Origin: Sinotaia quadrata
Taxonomy: Eukaryota; Mollusca; Gastropoda; Architaenioglossa; Viviparidae
Reading direction: 5' to 3'
DNA: 64,000 bases
NCBI GenBank assembly: GCA_028829895.1
Contig: CM054182.1
Coordinates: forward strand, 33,860,879-33,924,878
Position numbers and translations under genes: made by a program. The notes below the pieces were generated by a model. That model had not been told where the DNA came from, did not search any database, and worked only from the letters and a program-made list of their open reading frames with translations. Below are positions 47,692-58,402 of the stretch, one piece after another. Each line of letters opens with the position of its first letter. Position 1 is the stretch's first letter.

Positions 47692-48030
47692 AGGAAAGAA
47701 GCAACCTTTGTAGAATTTCAGAGATTGCTAAAATTTCAGGATTTTCTTCCTGGTTCCTGGTTTATAAATCATTACAGTCACAATAGATTCAAGAAGTCTC
47801 TATCCCAGTGTGTAAGTGTAAGGATAGACTGCATGCTGTTCATGTATGATGGCAAAGAATGCTCAACTACAACAAGGAATTTCTGGTATAAGGAAGTTAC
47901 TGGAAATTGCTACATTGTTGTTCAGCTTGAGGGAACTAATACAGCGGAGGAGGACCCAAATTTGTCTCGTAAGAACAGTGGTTCATGGAACATTATTCTA
48001 CAGCTACTAGAGGAACATGTAAAGAATTGA
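47692..48030 (+). CDS. Candidate 3'-terminal coding exon of an unidentified gene
   Basis: A 112-codon open frame follows a good acceptor (ttatattttag, AG at 47690-47691) and ends in TGA at 48028-48030. A polyadenylation signal AATAAA lies 17 bp further on (48047-48052). The peptide begins RKEATFVEFQRLLKFQDFLP and continues GSWFINHYSHNRFKKSLSQC; its second half has CMLFMYDGKECSTTTRNFWY and CYIVVQLEGT. Composition is that of a globular protein: mixed charged and hydrophobic residues, five Cys and three Trp, no low complexity. That makes it stand out from the repeat-driven ORFs around it. I do not recognise the family and could not locate upstream exons with confidence. It could be the end of a real gene or a decayed copy. 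Confidence 0.4.
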   Translation, partial: RKEATFVEFQRLLKFQDFLPGSWFINHYSHNRFKKSLSQCVSVRIDCMLFMYDGKECSTTTRNFWYKEVTGNCYIVVQLEGTNTAEEDPNLSRKNSGSWNIILQLLEEHVKN

Positions 48031-48046
48031 CAATTCTATTGTGAAC

Positions 48047-48052
48047 AATAAA
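48047..48052 (+). terminator. Polyadenylation signal AATAAA
   Basis: Canonical hexamer 17 bp after the TGA of the candidate terminal exon 47692-48030, followed by the TG-rich stretch cttgtgacattgtt. This supports a transcript end near 48.07 kb. Confidence 0.4.
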
Positions 48053-48061
48053 CTTGTGACA

Positions 48062-50067
48062 TTGTTATGAAAGCACGTGAAAGACTATTGCAGCAGCAGC
48101 ATTCACACGGTTATGTATGAACTATTATCACTTATCTCTATATAACTCCATTTCTCTTCTATGATAACAATAACCCTGTGATTTATTTTGATACTAATCT
48201 GCTGAATTATGTGTTAGAATATAAGACTGTATAAGCATGAAATTATTTGAATGTGGTTTCATGGAAATATTGATGTCAAATAAATTTTCATTGTATTTGT
48301 TATATGTATATTTGATTGTTGATTTAATAAATTTATTGTTAAACTTATTGACCTTCTTAAACATATTAATAACCATGTGTTAGAGAGGTAGTGGGTGGAT
48401 GGGGACTCGTTAAATGTAGATTAAAAACGGATTTATCTTTGGTAAGACGTTTTCCATCTACGGAAATATTGTGTGACGGTAAATGTTGTGGAAGAGAGAA
48501 AACGTTTACAGTGCCCGCAGATCCGCCAAGTGAGAGAGACGAGTGATGTCTTCTGGAGAATTATTAATAATATAAATTAAGATTCTCATCACTTGTAATT
48601 AATTATGAATGATTAATAATAATAATGATCATAACCAAGTAACTAGGGTGGCGTTTGTGTCACACATAGGTATAGTGAGTTTAAAAAAGGTGAGAACGGA
48701 TGCTCCGGTTTATGTAGCTGTATATGTATTCTAAACAGTTTTACCACAACTGCACATATTTATTACAAGAACGATGAAAACTTGCCGAAGAAAAAAACAA
48801 AATCTCGATTAATTCAATAAAATGAAAGGTTTCTTTAAATGGCGAACGCTAACTATAAATTTATTTTAATTAACCCATATAACTACTGTCTTCTAGTAGC
48901 AGCAACAACATCGGCACATTATTTTATGTTGTAAGGCTCTATTGATTTTGTAACTATTGCAAAATGCTGTGATCTTAATTCTGACTCCGAAGCAAAATGT
49001 CACAAAGTTGACGTGATAATTTTATACATCGACGAATAGCACTACTGTTTTAAAAATAAAAATCCTTTAAAGAATGGGAGAACCATAATTAGAATGACGT
49101 TACACAACAGTGCAACAAAAGACCACAACCATCTCCATCTTTTAGGAAAACAAATCTTGCACTTGGTCGTAAAAATTTGGACTAGGCTCCGGTTTGCAAA
49201 CTCAAAAATATAGGTGACTCTAAAAGTGGAGTTACCTATTTTTCAACTGTTATTATTTATTTAAAATTTATAATTTCTGGGAAACGGTTCTTCAAGTCCA
49301 TATTTAAACAGTTGTCTCCCCTTGTTTTGGTCACGATACGCTGCGTCTTCTCGCCATCGGCCATGGTGTATTAAGAAATGTTAATCTCCACATTAACTTA
49401 GCCCGATGCTGTTATCAATCATTTCTACTACCGTTTGGCGGGACTCAAAACATTCAGAGTGAAGTTAACAAGTACAGATAGCTTTAGGCACTTTTTATAT
49501 CCGCTGTGTTCTAATTTAGAATTAAGTTGCTTGGACATTTGAAAATTCAGTGTTCTACTTAACATGGTACTTTATAAAACGAACTCAACTGTACGGTTTT
49601 AAACACTGCGATAGTGAGTTTTGCTCTGCAAATATTTTTAAACAATGTTAGAGTGAAGAAAGAAAGGGAAAGAAGCGAGGCAATATCATGTTTATCCATA
49701 ATCATCGCTAGTAAAGAGTTAATTCTCACTTCAAATTTGAACAAATCCAAAACCACTGCGTCAGCTGCATGCTGTAGGGAAGGGGATGGATTGAAACTCG
49801 GCATCGTTAACTTATTGTAGGTTTCTTATTTATGCTTATTGTATAGGGGTTGGAGGAAGAAGAAAAAAAAGACGTCTATTGTATGCCTGCCTTAGTAACG
49901 GAAATAAAACATCTGTTACGATATGATCGGCGCTGTGATTTCATCATGTGTCTTCGTTATTGTCAGTCCCATATTTCGATCTCTGTGTTGTGTGTATGTT
50001 TGTGCGGGGTGTATCTGTGCCACATTCAGTGTTTCAGTTTGGGTTTGTGCGCATCTGTATATTTGCA
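48062..50067. other. Unique sequence, no supported gene
   Basis: About 2 kb of unique sequence downstream of the candidate terminal exon. At 48590-48640 there is a cluster of TAATTA-type words (ttaattatgaatgattaat). I find no exon with convincing splice signals or family motifs. Confidence 0.45.
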
Positions 50068-50087
50068 TATGAGAGAGAGAGAAATAT

Positions 50088-50121
<34 letters not shown>

Positions 50122-50149
50122 AAGAGAGAGAGAGAGAGTGTGTGTGTGA

Positions 50150-50197
<48 letters not shown>

Positions 50198-50215
50198 TGT
50201 GTGTTGGTGGGTGAG
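50068..50215. repeat. TG/GA compound microsatellite
   Basis: Runs of gagaga, tgtgtg, gagagaaagaga and a long (TG)n up to 50206. Open frames through it on both strands are low-complexity artefacts. Confidence 0.95.
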
Positions 50216-51053
50216 TGTGCATGCGCGCGCTCGAATTCTTTACGCTAGTTTTGAAGTCATTGACCCATTTGTCGGTTCAGATGCTTACAACAGCTCTGAC
50301 TGAATGAGTTCTGTTTTTCGCGTTTACGGTGCATTTAGTTGGGGGGTCTGGGGGATCTCATGTGCCATGAATCAGAGTGCAGTTTCAATGTACGAAGCTA
50401 CTTCTATTTGCATGTAGGCCTACATATACTTGACAAGTTTTATGGGCTTTAATCGATATCATAAGTGTTGGTCTGTCTAGCTATCTCCTGACACGTGTCA
50501 CGTAGCCATTCGGATGTTGATATAACACAGCATTTCAGCATCGCCAGGTGATTGATTAGGGTCTCAGCCAGTCTGAGGGACGAATTTATAATGACCTTTA
50601 TATGCGGGGAACCAACTTTCGCAGTAAGGAGCACCAACCTCGAGTCAGGTCATGACTGCATACCACTTACAAAAGGGCGACAGCTTTGAAGAATCGATTG
50701 ATATTTAAGTCAGAACCGCGATGTAAGTAGGGTCGAGACACTGAATTGTGGTGATTAGAGCTGACACTCTGGGAAACAGGGAGTGGCCGTGAAACCGAAT
50801 TTTTTTGCCCACTCTCGACGCCTAAAAATCCATTTCTGACAGAGATGACTCTCCATCAGCCGCCTTCTTGAGCTTTTGAACGAGTTAAAACTGTGAATGT
50901 GTGAACCAACCACTTAATATAGTGATACGCTATACAGTGAAATTTGAATGTGATTTAAAATAAACAGTAATTATAGTGATATATACTGTACAGTGGGGAC
51001 TTATAGAGAGAGTGAAACATTAGACATGAGAATTTTGAAAGCAAATGAAAAAT
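50216..51053. other. Unique sequence, no supported gene
   Basis: Moderately complex sequence between the TG-rich tract and the 52-bp array. No ORF with recognisable domains. The 62-residue minus frame at 50449-50637 shows no family motif. Confidence 0.5.
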
Positions 51054-51352
51054 GAGCAGCATTGAGAAATACTAGGCAGCGGGAATTTTAAAATCTAACC
51101 TAACACAAGCAATACAGTGAAATACTAGTCAATGGGAATTTTTAATCTAACCTAACACAAGCAATACAGTGAAATACTAGTCAATGGGAATTTTTAATCT
51201 AACCTAATACAAGCAATACAGTGAAATACTAGTCAATGGGAATTTTTAATCTAACTTAATACAAGCAATACTATGATATAAATATCTCCTACTAAGCAGG
51301 AATTTTTAATCTAACCTAACACAAGCAACATTGTGAAATACTAGACAATAAG
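51054..51352. repeat. 52-bp minisatellite, about 5-6 copies
   Basis: Unit with acaagcaatacagtgaaata, then ctagtcaatgggaatttt, then taatctaacctaac. Clear 52-bp spacing (51105, 51157 and onward), with one diverged copy near 51265-51310. Confidence 0.88.
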
Positions 51353-51654
51353 GATTTGAATGTAAATGTTAAACATTAAAACAGTAGATGTAATGGACTC
51401 CATATTTTAATGTAAATCATTCTGAATATAACACTTAGTACAGAAGACTCCCTAGTAATAAAAATCGGGACACTGGAAATTTTAATAATAAATGTGAAAT
51501 AGTCCACTAAAGTAACAAGCTGAAGGAGTGCTTATAAATAATGAATGGTGATATATTGCACATCATTTTCATTACTCTTGTCATATTTTGCAATAATTCA
51601 GTGTCACAGGAGACATACTTGTGCTGTAACACCCTCATTTCCGCTCCTGACTTT

Positions 51655-51895
51655 TAACAGGTGTTTCCCCTTTTGGCACCTGCCAACAAACTTTTCAGAT
51701 TACGTCTTTTAAACTGTTGTTACCCGATTTTCCAACTGCCAACAAAATTTTCAGATTGTCTTCTAACAGGTGTTCACCTGTTATTCACTGGCCAACAAAC
51801 TTTTTTTAGATTATTGTCTTCTAACAGGTGTTCACCTGTTATTCACTGGCCAACAAACATTTCAAATTATTGTCTTCGAACGTGTGTACCCACTT
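51655..51895. repeat. ~58-bp minisatellite with E-box inverted repeats
   Basis: Four units containing cttctaacaggtgtt and ggccaacaaac. In the two most similar units (from 51765 and 51823) the core is aacaggtgttcacctgtt, an 8-bp-arm inverted repeat with a 2-bp spacer that contains both CAGGTG and CACCTG. Confidence 0.85.
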
Positions 51896-52034
51896 TTTTC
51901 CATTAATTGTGTAAATAACTATTTTTTGTTTTTTTTAAATTATTACAATTAATAAAACTGTTATTATTTTTTTCAATTTCACTTCCGAGTTATTAATTAT
52001 CAGACAGGAGGTATGTATGCTTAAGAGGTGGGGG
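51896..52034. other. T-rich spacer and LTR target site
   Basis: T-rich unique sequence ending in a short G-run (52030-52034) that served as the insertion target of the adjacent solo LTR. Confidence 0.6.
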
Positions 52035-53618
52035 TGTCACAGTCTGATAAAAATGTCATGACTCCTTGACCCACTTGTTTGTTTTCAAACATCAAAATTT
52101 GAAATTCCTTTGTTTGAAGTTCTCCCATGATACTTCAGTATCGAGAAGCTTCCAACAAAGAGGTCAGAGACATTATGTAACTTTGGACCATTGTCTAAGT
52201 TCTCGAACCAACCACATACTACGTGACCAGTCACGTGATGCACCTTATGATTTTTAATAAATACGGGAGCGCGATTCTGTAGAGTCACTCCGAGATTCAA
52301 GAAGCCAGATGCCGCTTAAGTCGTATAGGAACAGCCGACGCGTTTTGCTGAGATAACACCTCGATTTCTCACTAAGGTATTGAATTTATTTAATTGTATT
52401 TTGCATTGTTGAACTTGTATGTAATTTGTGCTATGCATTGCTATTGAGCTTAAGCACGGTTCGTTGATAAATGACAAAAACCTATGAGTATTGTATATAA
52501 ATCATTGTAACTTTTCCCATTGTAACTTTAATTTATATAACTTTAAATTCACTAGAGCCAGGGATGCCTGAGCCCGACATGAATTTTCTATCGTAATTCA
52601 AATTATTGCGTATAAATTTTAATGTAAATTATAAAGCACTTTGCTTGGTTTGAATTGTCCCTTTGTATGAACTCTGAATTTTAACGTTGTAAATATTTGG
52701 TAATTCATACGTCATGCTTGTTAAATGCAACATGCGTGAGATTAAAATTTTGATCTAAAATTGTAAACTACGCGTTATGTCGAATTTCTGGCCCGAGCAT
52801 TTATAAACTGATCCTGCTTAGGTAGGCGACTTTGAAGCAAGACGATTACGAAAACACTTTTGCTTTCAGGTCGGTTCCTGTTTCCTATTCCTTATCCTTG
52901 TTCCATTGAAGTTGTTCATGCTCTACGAGTGAGCTGAATCCACTGTAGTCCTATTGCCATTAACGGACAGTGCCGGCGCGGAGGTCTGCACGTCTGTCTA
53001 TATTCACCATTCCATTCAGCGATATTGAAAGACAATTCCATTGTTATGCTGTATGCATCTTTGCTGAGGGAAGACAAGTGAGATAGACTGGTCTGGACTG
53101 GATTCGAACACGTGGACCAACATTCACCAGTTAAGTCATAACTCGGTGTACCGAAAATCAAAAGAAACTGTATTCGCTTGGCAATTCTCTAATTGACAAT
53201 TTAAAGCACGTTGATTGCTACGGCTTAGAATTAGACTTCGCATTCGTATATTAACTGTTTGTTAAATTGTTAAACCTATTAAATCTTATTTTTAATTGTT
53301 AATCCTCTTTGTAGTACATTTTTATGCATAATAGACCTATAGATTTCTTGGTTTTGGATGGGGGCGAATGAGCTGAATGACGTAACGTATGCATATTAAT
53401 TTAGAGGAATTTAACGACTCCAAAGCCAGCTTTGTACGCAAATTGTCAGTTTGTAAATCTGTTGTCTGCACTACAAGACACATTTTTAAAGTTAGTCAAA
53501 TGATAATTTGGGCAGCCAGTCTGTTTAGGATAGAGAGAAGGAATTAATTTAATCTATCATATTTTAAAGTCCTTAAAATCCTAGGCAGGGTCTATAAATA
53601 AATACTGGAAACGTAACA
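52035..53618. mobile_element. Solo LTR (copy 2) of a long-LTR retrotransposon
   Basis: A 1584-bp sequence starting tgtcacagtctgataaaa and ending tactggaaacgtaaca, that is, 5' TG and 3' CA as in LTRs. It is flanked by a perfect 5-bp duplication, GGGGG, at 52030-52034 and 53619-53623. It aligns over its whole length with 35231-36866. A TATA-like box (aataaata, about 52255) is followed ~120 bp later by a donor-like taag/gtat site (52374-52379). No internal gag, pol or env sequence adjoins it, so it is best read as a recombination-generated solo LTR. Superfamily is undetermined: a 5-bp duplication fits Gypsy, BEL, Copia or ERV types. The small ORFs inside it (for example 52085-52300 and 52916-53161) are not genes. 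Confidence 0.9.
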
Positions 53619-53623
53619 GGGGG

Positions 53624-54011
53624 CATAAAATATTAATTTCTAAATTTACAAGTCAGTCAACAGCATACCTTGAAAAGTGATCCTCTTAAGCTAATTAGTG
53701 AATAAGTGAAGGGCGAGAGACGATCTACACACAGTCCTAGTAGAAGTGGTAGTGCTTGCAGGAGTGTTTCTGAACGAGTAACACTCAGGGACGGTTAGAG
53801 TAAGTATTCATTAAGCGTTGTCCCTGGGGATTGACTTAGTTTCTCCGACTGCAAATGACGAAGATTCTATCTGTGAGTGGGACTAAATAGATCGTGGATT
53901 AAGGAACTATTGTTAACTCCACCCATTTTTCACAGATAGACAGACAGACAGACAGACAGGTATTTTATTAACAGAGTTCACACAAAATTCTCATCAGCAC
54001 TACGATCTTAC
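53624..54011. other. Unique spacer with short GACA run
   Basis: Unique sequence after the second solo LTR. A (GACA)n run of about six units lies at 53937-53960. No gene is seen. Confidence 0.5.
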
Positions 54012-54560
54012 AAGGTGTGTTCTAGCTTCGCAAGTATTCCCGAACTATGACAGGTGTTCTGAAAGTTACACAAGGTGTTTAGAATAGAATGCTTTGTAAC
54101 AATTCCCGAGTTACACAAGGTATTCTAAATGGAATGCTTTGTAACAATTCCCGAGTTACGCAAGGTGTTCTAAATGGAATGCTTTTAACAATTCCCTAGT
54201 TACACAAGGTATTCTAAAAGGAATGCATTGTAACAATTCCTGATTTACACAAGGTATTCTAAATGGAATGATTTGTAACAATTCCCAAGTTACACAAGGT
54301 ATTCTTAAACGGTATGCTTTGTAACAATTCCTGATTTACACAAGGTATTCTAAATGGAATGCTTTGTAACAATTTCCGAGTTACACAAGGTGTTCTAAAT
54401 GGAATGCTTTGTAACAATTCCTGAGTTACACGAAGTGTTTAGAATAGAATGCTTTGTAACAATTCCCGAGTTACACAAGGTATTTTAAATGGAATGCTTT
54501 GTAACAATTTCCGAGTTACACAAAATATTCTAAATGGAATTCTTGGTAAGAATTTCTTAT
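54012..54560. repeat. 45-bp minisatellite, about 12 copies
   Basis: Unit with the words gttacacaaggtattct, aaatggaatgctttg and taacaattcccga repeated about every 44-45 bp. Copies vary at single positions (c/t in the ccga/ctga segment) and one or two are shortened. Confidence 0.9.
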
Positions 54561-55879
54561 TTACGTCAAAAACCTGTGATTCCCATTTAAGTGTATATTA
54601 TGAATCGCTTTAAATTAGTATTTAAAAAAGAATAAAATAACCAGAAAGTCAACTGTTAGTGCAAGAATGTAAAACAATATCTAAGCTACACCAAGTCAGC
54701 ATTGTATAATTAAAAACGTGACGTCATCACAGGCCAGTCTGTGGTTTTAAGTATTATGTACTAGTGTATTTACCTTGTCGAAAGAACGTAATCCCTCTGT
54801 ACAGTGCATTTCTTTTATTTTTTTAAATTTAAGGCAATGGTACATGTGATTGTTTTAATTAGATGTTAGAATATTAGTTGTAGAAAGTATTATAGCCAAA
54901 ATAATGAATTGCTTATTAGAAACATTTTTTCTTCTCTTATTTTTTTATGGAATCAGTTACATAAAACAGAAAGGTGATTGTTTATGTTTTACGATTATTT
55001 TCTTCCTTCTTTGTCATATTGAGTAGATTTTCTTTTTATGTGTATTTTTCTTTATACAAAGATGGATACCAGACAAAAACAGTCATTACTGATTTGTAAG
55101 TCTTTTATAATATATAATTTGTAAGTTTGTATTCAAAAGCAATGATTCAGCAGTTTCTTAAAATAGATAAACCAGTTGTACGATCGAATCACCCACACAC
55201 AGCAGTAGCAGCAGACATCACAACCATAAAACATTCCGACACAAATATTATTTTATTCAAATAGGCATGGTCATAAATTTTCATTAAGACCAATGTCAGA
55301 CTGCAATGGGCAAAAGACTGCCTAATATGGCAATCATCTGATTTCTTTTAGGAGTAGGAAATGGTCCATGTGGTGCTATGGAAGGATCATGGTCGAATGA
55401 AGACAGATTTCAGACTTGAGAGAAAAATGGAAGTGCATCAGTTTCATAATGCTAAGGCAAATCTGCTTTGACAGTTGCATCAGTCATTGTATTCCACACC
55501 ATGGTTATACATGTTGGGCTTAGGATCCCAAACACTCATGTTCAATATGGTGACGTAATTGTCTGGGCAGTACTTCAGAGCACGGCAGTCCTCCTTGACA
55601 GAAACCAAACCACACAGTCCACTTTGAATACAGTCTCTTTTTATGGAAGTAAAGAAACATTATACTGAATAATCACAGTTAAATGCTCCATACGAATACA
55701 TGTCACTGATCAAGTGGGATAACTCTTGCACATATGTTAGGAACCCTTCTTATTTGAATGAAAAATAGGCCTAATTGATCACACCCACAATTCATCATAA
55801 TCCACACAACTGAAGATTACTGATACAAGGCAGCCTTATTTGATAGAAGTTGTAATGTTAACTTGAGCTCATTTTTAGT
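54561..55879. other. Unique sequence, no supported gene
   Basis: AT-rich stretch between two minisatellites. A slightly more complex segment at 55260-55680 has a 66-residue open frame (55468-55668, plus) with no recognisable domain or splice signals. I do not call it. Confidence 0.5.
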
Positions 55880-56370
55880 CTGTGAACTATCACATTTTAC
55901 CAGACAATAGTCTCACCAAATTTGTATCAAAGTAGTGTAGAATTTATCCTGCCTGATTTAAACAAAGTTAGTTGTATTATTTATCTCACCAAACTTACAC
56001 CTAGTGTAGACTATCCCATCAAATTTATATCAGAATAAAGTGTAGAATTCTCCCACCTAATTTAAATCAAGTTGGATAATTTATCTCATCAGATTTATAT
56101 CAAGTTAGTGTAGAATTTATTCTACCAGAACTATACAAAGTTAGCTGTCATTTACCCCAGCCATTCTTATTTACCTAGTGTAAAATTGATCCCACTAGAT
56201 TTATACACAGCAAAATCATTTATTCCCCCCTCCCAATTTATAATGTTATTATAGAATAACTCCAACCAGAATTGTACCAAGTTAGCTGTCATTTATTCCA
56301 TCAGATTTATTATACACTGTTCATGCTGCTATTTATCCCACCAGACTTTTACCAAGTTGCTGTAGAGGAC
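55880..56370. repeat. Degenerate ~37-40-bp tandem repeat
   Basis: Roughly a dozen diverged copies built from the words tagtgtagaatttatccca, ccagatttatat and caagttagctgtcattta. It lies between the AT-rich UBE2G2 flank and unique sequence to the left. Short ORFs such as the one at 56272-56487 are by-products of this repeat. Confidence 0.7.
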
Positions 56371-56399
56371 TTTTGCACAAACTCAATGGTTGCATTGTA

Positions 56400-57794
56400 T
56401 TTATTTTGTCAATTCAAAGGTCCATCTGCCTTCTGTTTTAAAGAGGAAATTCTTTCACTTAATTTTGCAGAAAGATATTTCCCCTGAATTTTCTCTAAGC
56501 ATGAGTTTTATCTTGTACCCAGAGCAGCAAAAAATTAGTAACAGCAAGATAATTTCATAGGTAATTAATACACCATCCACCACAAACGCAGCAACATACA
56601 TATTCAAACAAAAACAAAGAATTTCTAGCAATAAAAATAAAAGCAAAAGAAGAAAAAACCAAAAATAAATTAAATTTTTCTGGTGTCCTACGGAACAAGA
56701 AGAAGGAAAGTTAACTCTTGTTTGTGAACATGTGAGTATTTTTATTTTTTAAATAAATAAATAAAAAGTCAGCTTTTAATAACAAAATGAAAATCATGTG
56801 ACAAAATTAACTTATCATATGGAATATTTCACATTTCCTTGAACAGCTTTGTTTTTATATATATATATATATATCAGATTTAAAGAAGGTGGGCATCAGA
56901 AATTTAAAAAAGAATGCTTTTAAAAATTAAAATTTGTAAGAATAAAGAGAGTATAGATAATGAAATACAATTGCATGAACTCGATCATATTGTATTTTTG
57001 CTTGGAAACAATTGCTAAGTTGTAATATTTTCATTAAATATCATAAATGCATAATGACCCCATACACCATTGATGAATAACTTTTCTCCCCAAAAGTAAT
57101 TTATGACTATTTACACAAAACAAAAATGAACAAAAGCCCCAAAGTATTAAAAGGCTATGTCAATAAACTTTGAATTCAGTATATTTTATATAATGATTTA
57201 AACAACACCAAATGCAGCCAGGAAGCTTAAAAAAAAATTCAATAAGGATGAGGGAGTTATTTGTTTTCTTTAAAGCTTAGATATATATTTGTGAATATTC
57301 TGTCAAATTTAATTTTTCAGACAAACGTTTATTGTCAAGCAAACAATGTTATTAAACATTTTTAATCACCAATAAAATGACTTAGTAATAACAACAACAT
57401 ATAAAACACATTCATACAATTTTAAAAAGCATTTATAAAATAAATCTGTGTTTGTAAAACACTTTCCTAAGCTAATAATTATATTTTCCCAGCCTTACTT
57501 AAATGATCCAACAAATATTTTAATATAAAAAACAATAATGAATGTAAGCAAAGCAAACAAACTAAATTTCAACAAAAAACAAAAAAAAAGAAAGTGCAAT
57601 TTGTGATTTTACTTAGATAACTAAAGCTAAATTGCTCTAAAACATTCTTGTTTTTAATATTTCAAAGAGATGGTGTTTTCTAAACTAAATTCGCTGCATT
57701 ATTTTCTCAACTTTTAATATTTTACCATTTGATTGTTTTTTCTAAATGCTTTTAATTTATAAATCAATCAAGTGCATGTGTAAAACAAGCAATT
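56400..57794 (-). other. Probable UBE2G2 3' UTR and downstream flank
   Basis: Sequence following the UBE2G2 stop codon in the direction of transcription. It is AT-rich with no conserved ORF. Minus-strand AATAAA signals (TTTATT on plus) occur at 57328-57333 and 56741-56746, so the transcript may end near 57.3 or 56.7 kb; the sequence alone cannot decide. An (AT)n run lies at 56858-56873. Confidence 0.4.
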
Positions 57795-57907
57795 TTAAAG
57801 TCCAAGTGACTTTCGAACTGTTGCTTGTGCCATTTCTTCAAATTGTTTCCTATCTTCACGCCACTTCTTGGCTGCATCCACATTTGCTGCACTTTCATCA
57901 TTGGGTT
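57795..57907 (-). CDS. UBE2G2: UBE2G2-like E2 enzyme, last coding exon (C terminus, stop)
   Basis: Terminal coding exon of the same minus-strand gene. After the acceptor (tattttcag, with cag at 57910-57908) the first two bases complete the Glu codon split with the 61490-61630 exon. The exon then reads PNDESAANVDAAKKWREDRK, then QFEEIAQATVRKSLGL and TAA (57797-57795). PND/NEES(G/A)ANVDA, W-R-(E/D)-D-R and the extreme C-terminal KSLGL are diagnostic of UBE2G2 orthologues. This is the C-terminal helical part of the UBC fold. The two exons together give 83 residues of a protein that is usually about 165 residues long, so roughly the N-terminal half lies beyond 64000. The intron between them is 3582 bp. 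Confidence 0.95.
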
Positions 57908-58264
57908 CTGAAAATAAAAAAGAGACATTAAAAATAAATTTAAAGACTTGTGGAAATTATAATTATTAAAAGAGTATTCATAATGAATTCCTTCTGTCCC
58001 CAAAATAAAAAAATATTTACTTTACTAGTACACAGCACCCACCTTTAATTTTGATGAATGAAAATGTTACGTTCAAGGCAGTGGAGGGCTGGCCATATAT
58101 AACAGATCATGTCAGAGAATATAGTGGAATTGGAACTTGTTATGATCTGATATCAGCGCATACAGAAAAACATGCATATAGATGATGATAGTACATATGA
58201 AAAATACCATCCTCAATAAGCCCAGCAGAGCCAGTTTTTTCCTTAAGCAATGGAACAGATTGCT

Positions 58265-58402
58265 GTTTCTTCAAAAGACCATTGAAGAAGTACATTTGGT
58301 TGGCTTGAATTTACAGGCCAATTAACTACAAAACACAATCATGTATCTTCAAATGAACATTGATGAAGTACATTTGGTTGACTTGAATTTAGGGGCCAAT
58401 TA
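58265..58402. repeat. ~90-bp duplication in UBE2G2 intron
   Basis: Two diverged copies with cattga(a/t)gaagtacattt then ggttg(g/a)cttgaattta and ggccaattaac. Confidence 0.85.

Noticed and set aside
35231..53618. The two LTR copies as ends of a single ~18-kb retrotransposon
   Set aside because: Each has its own, different 5-bp target duplication, and the sequence between them is minisatellites and unique DNA without gag or pol.
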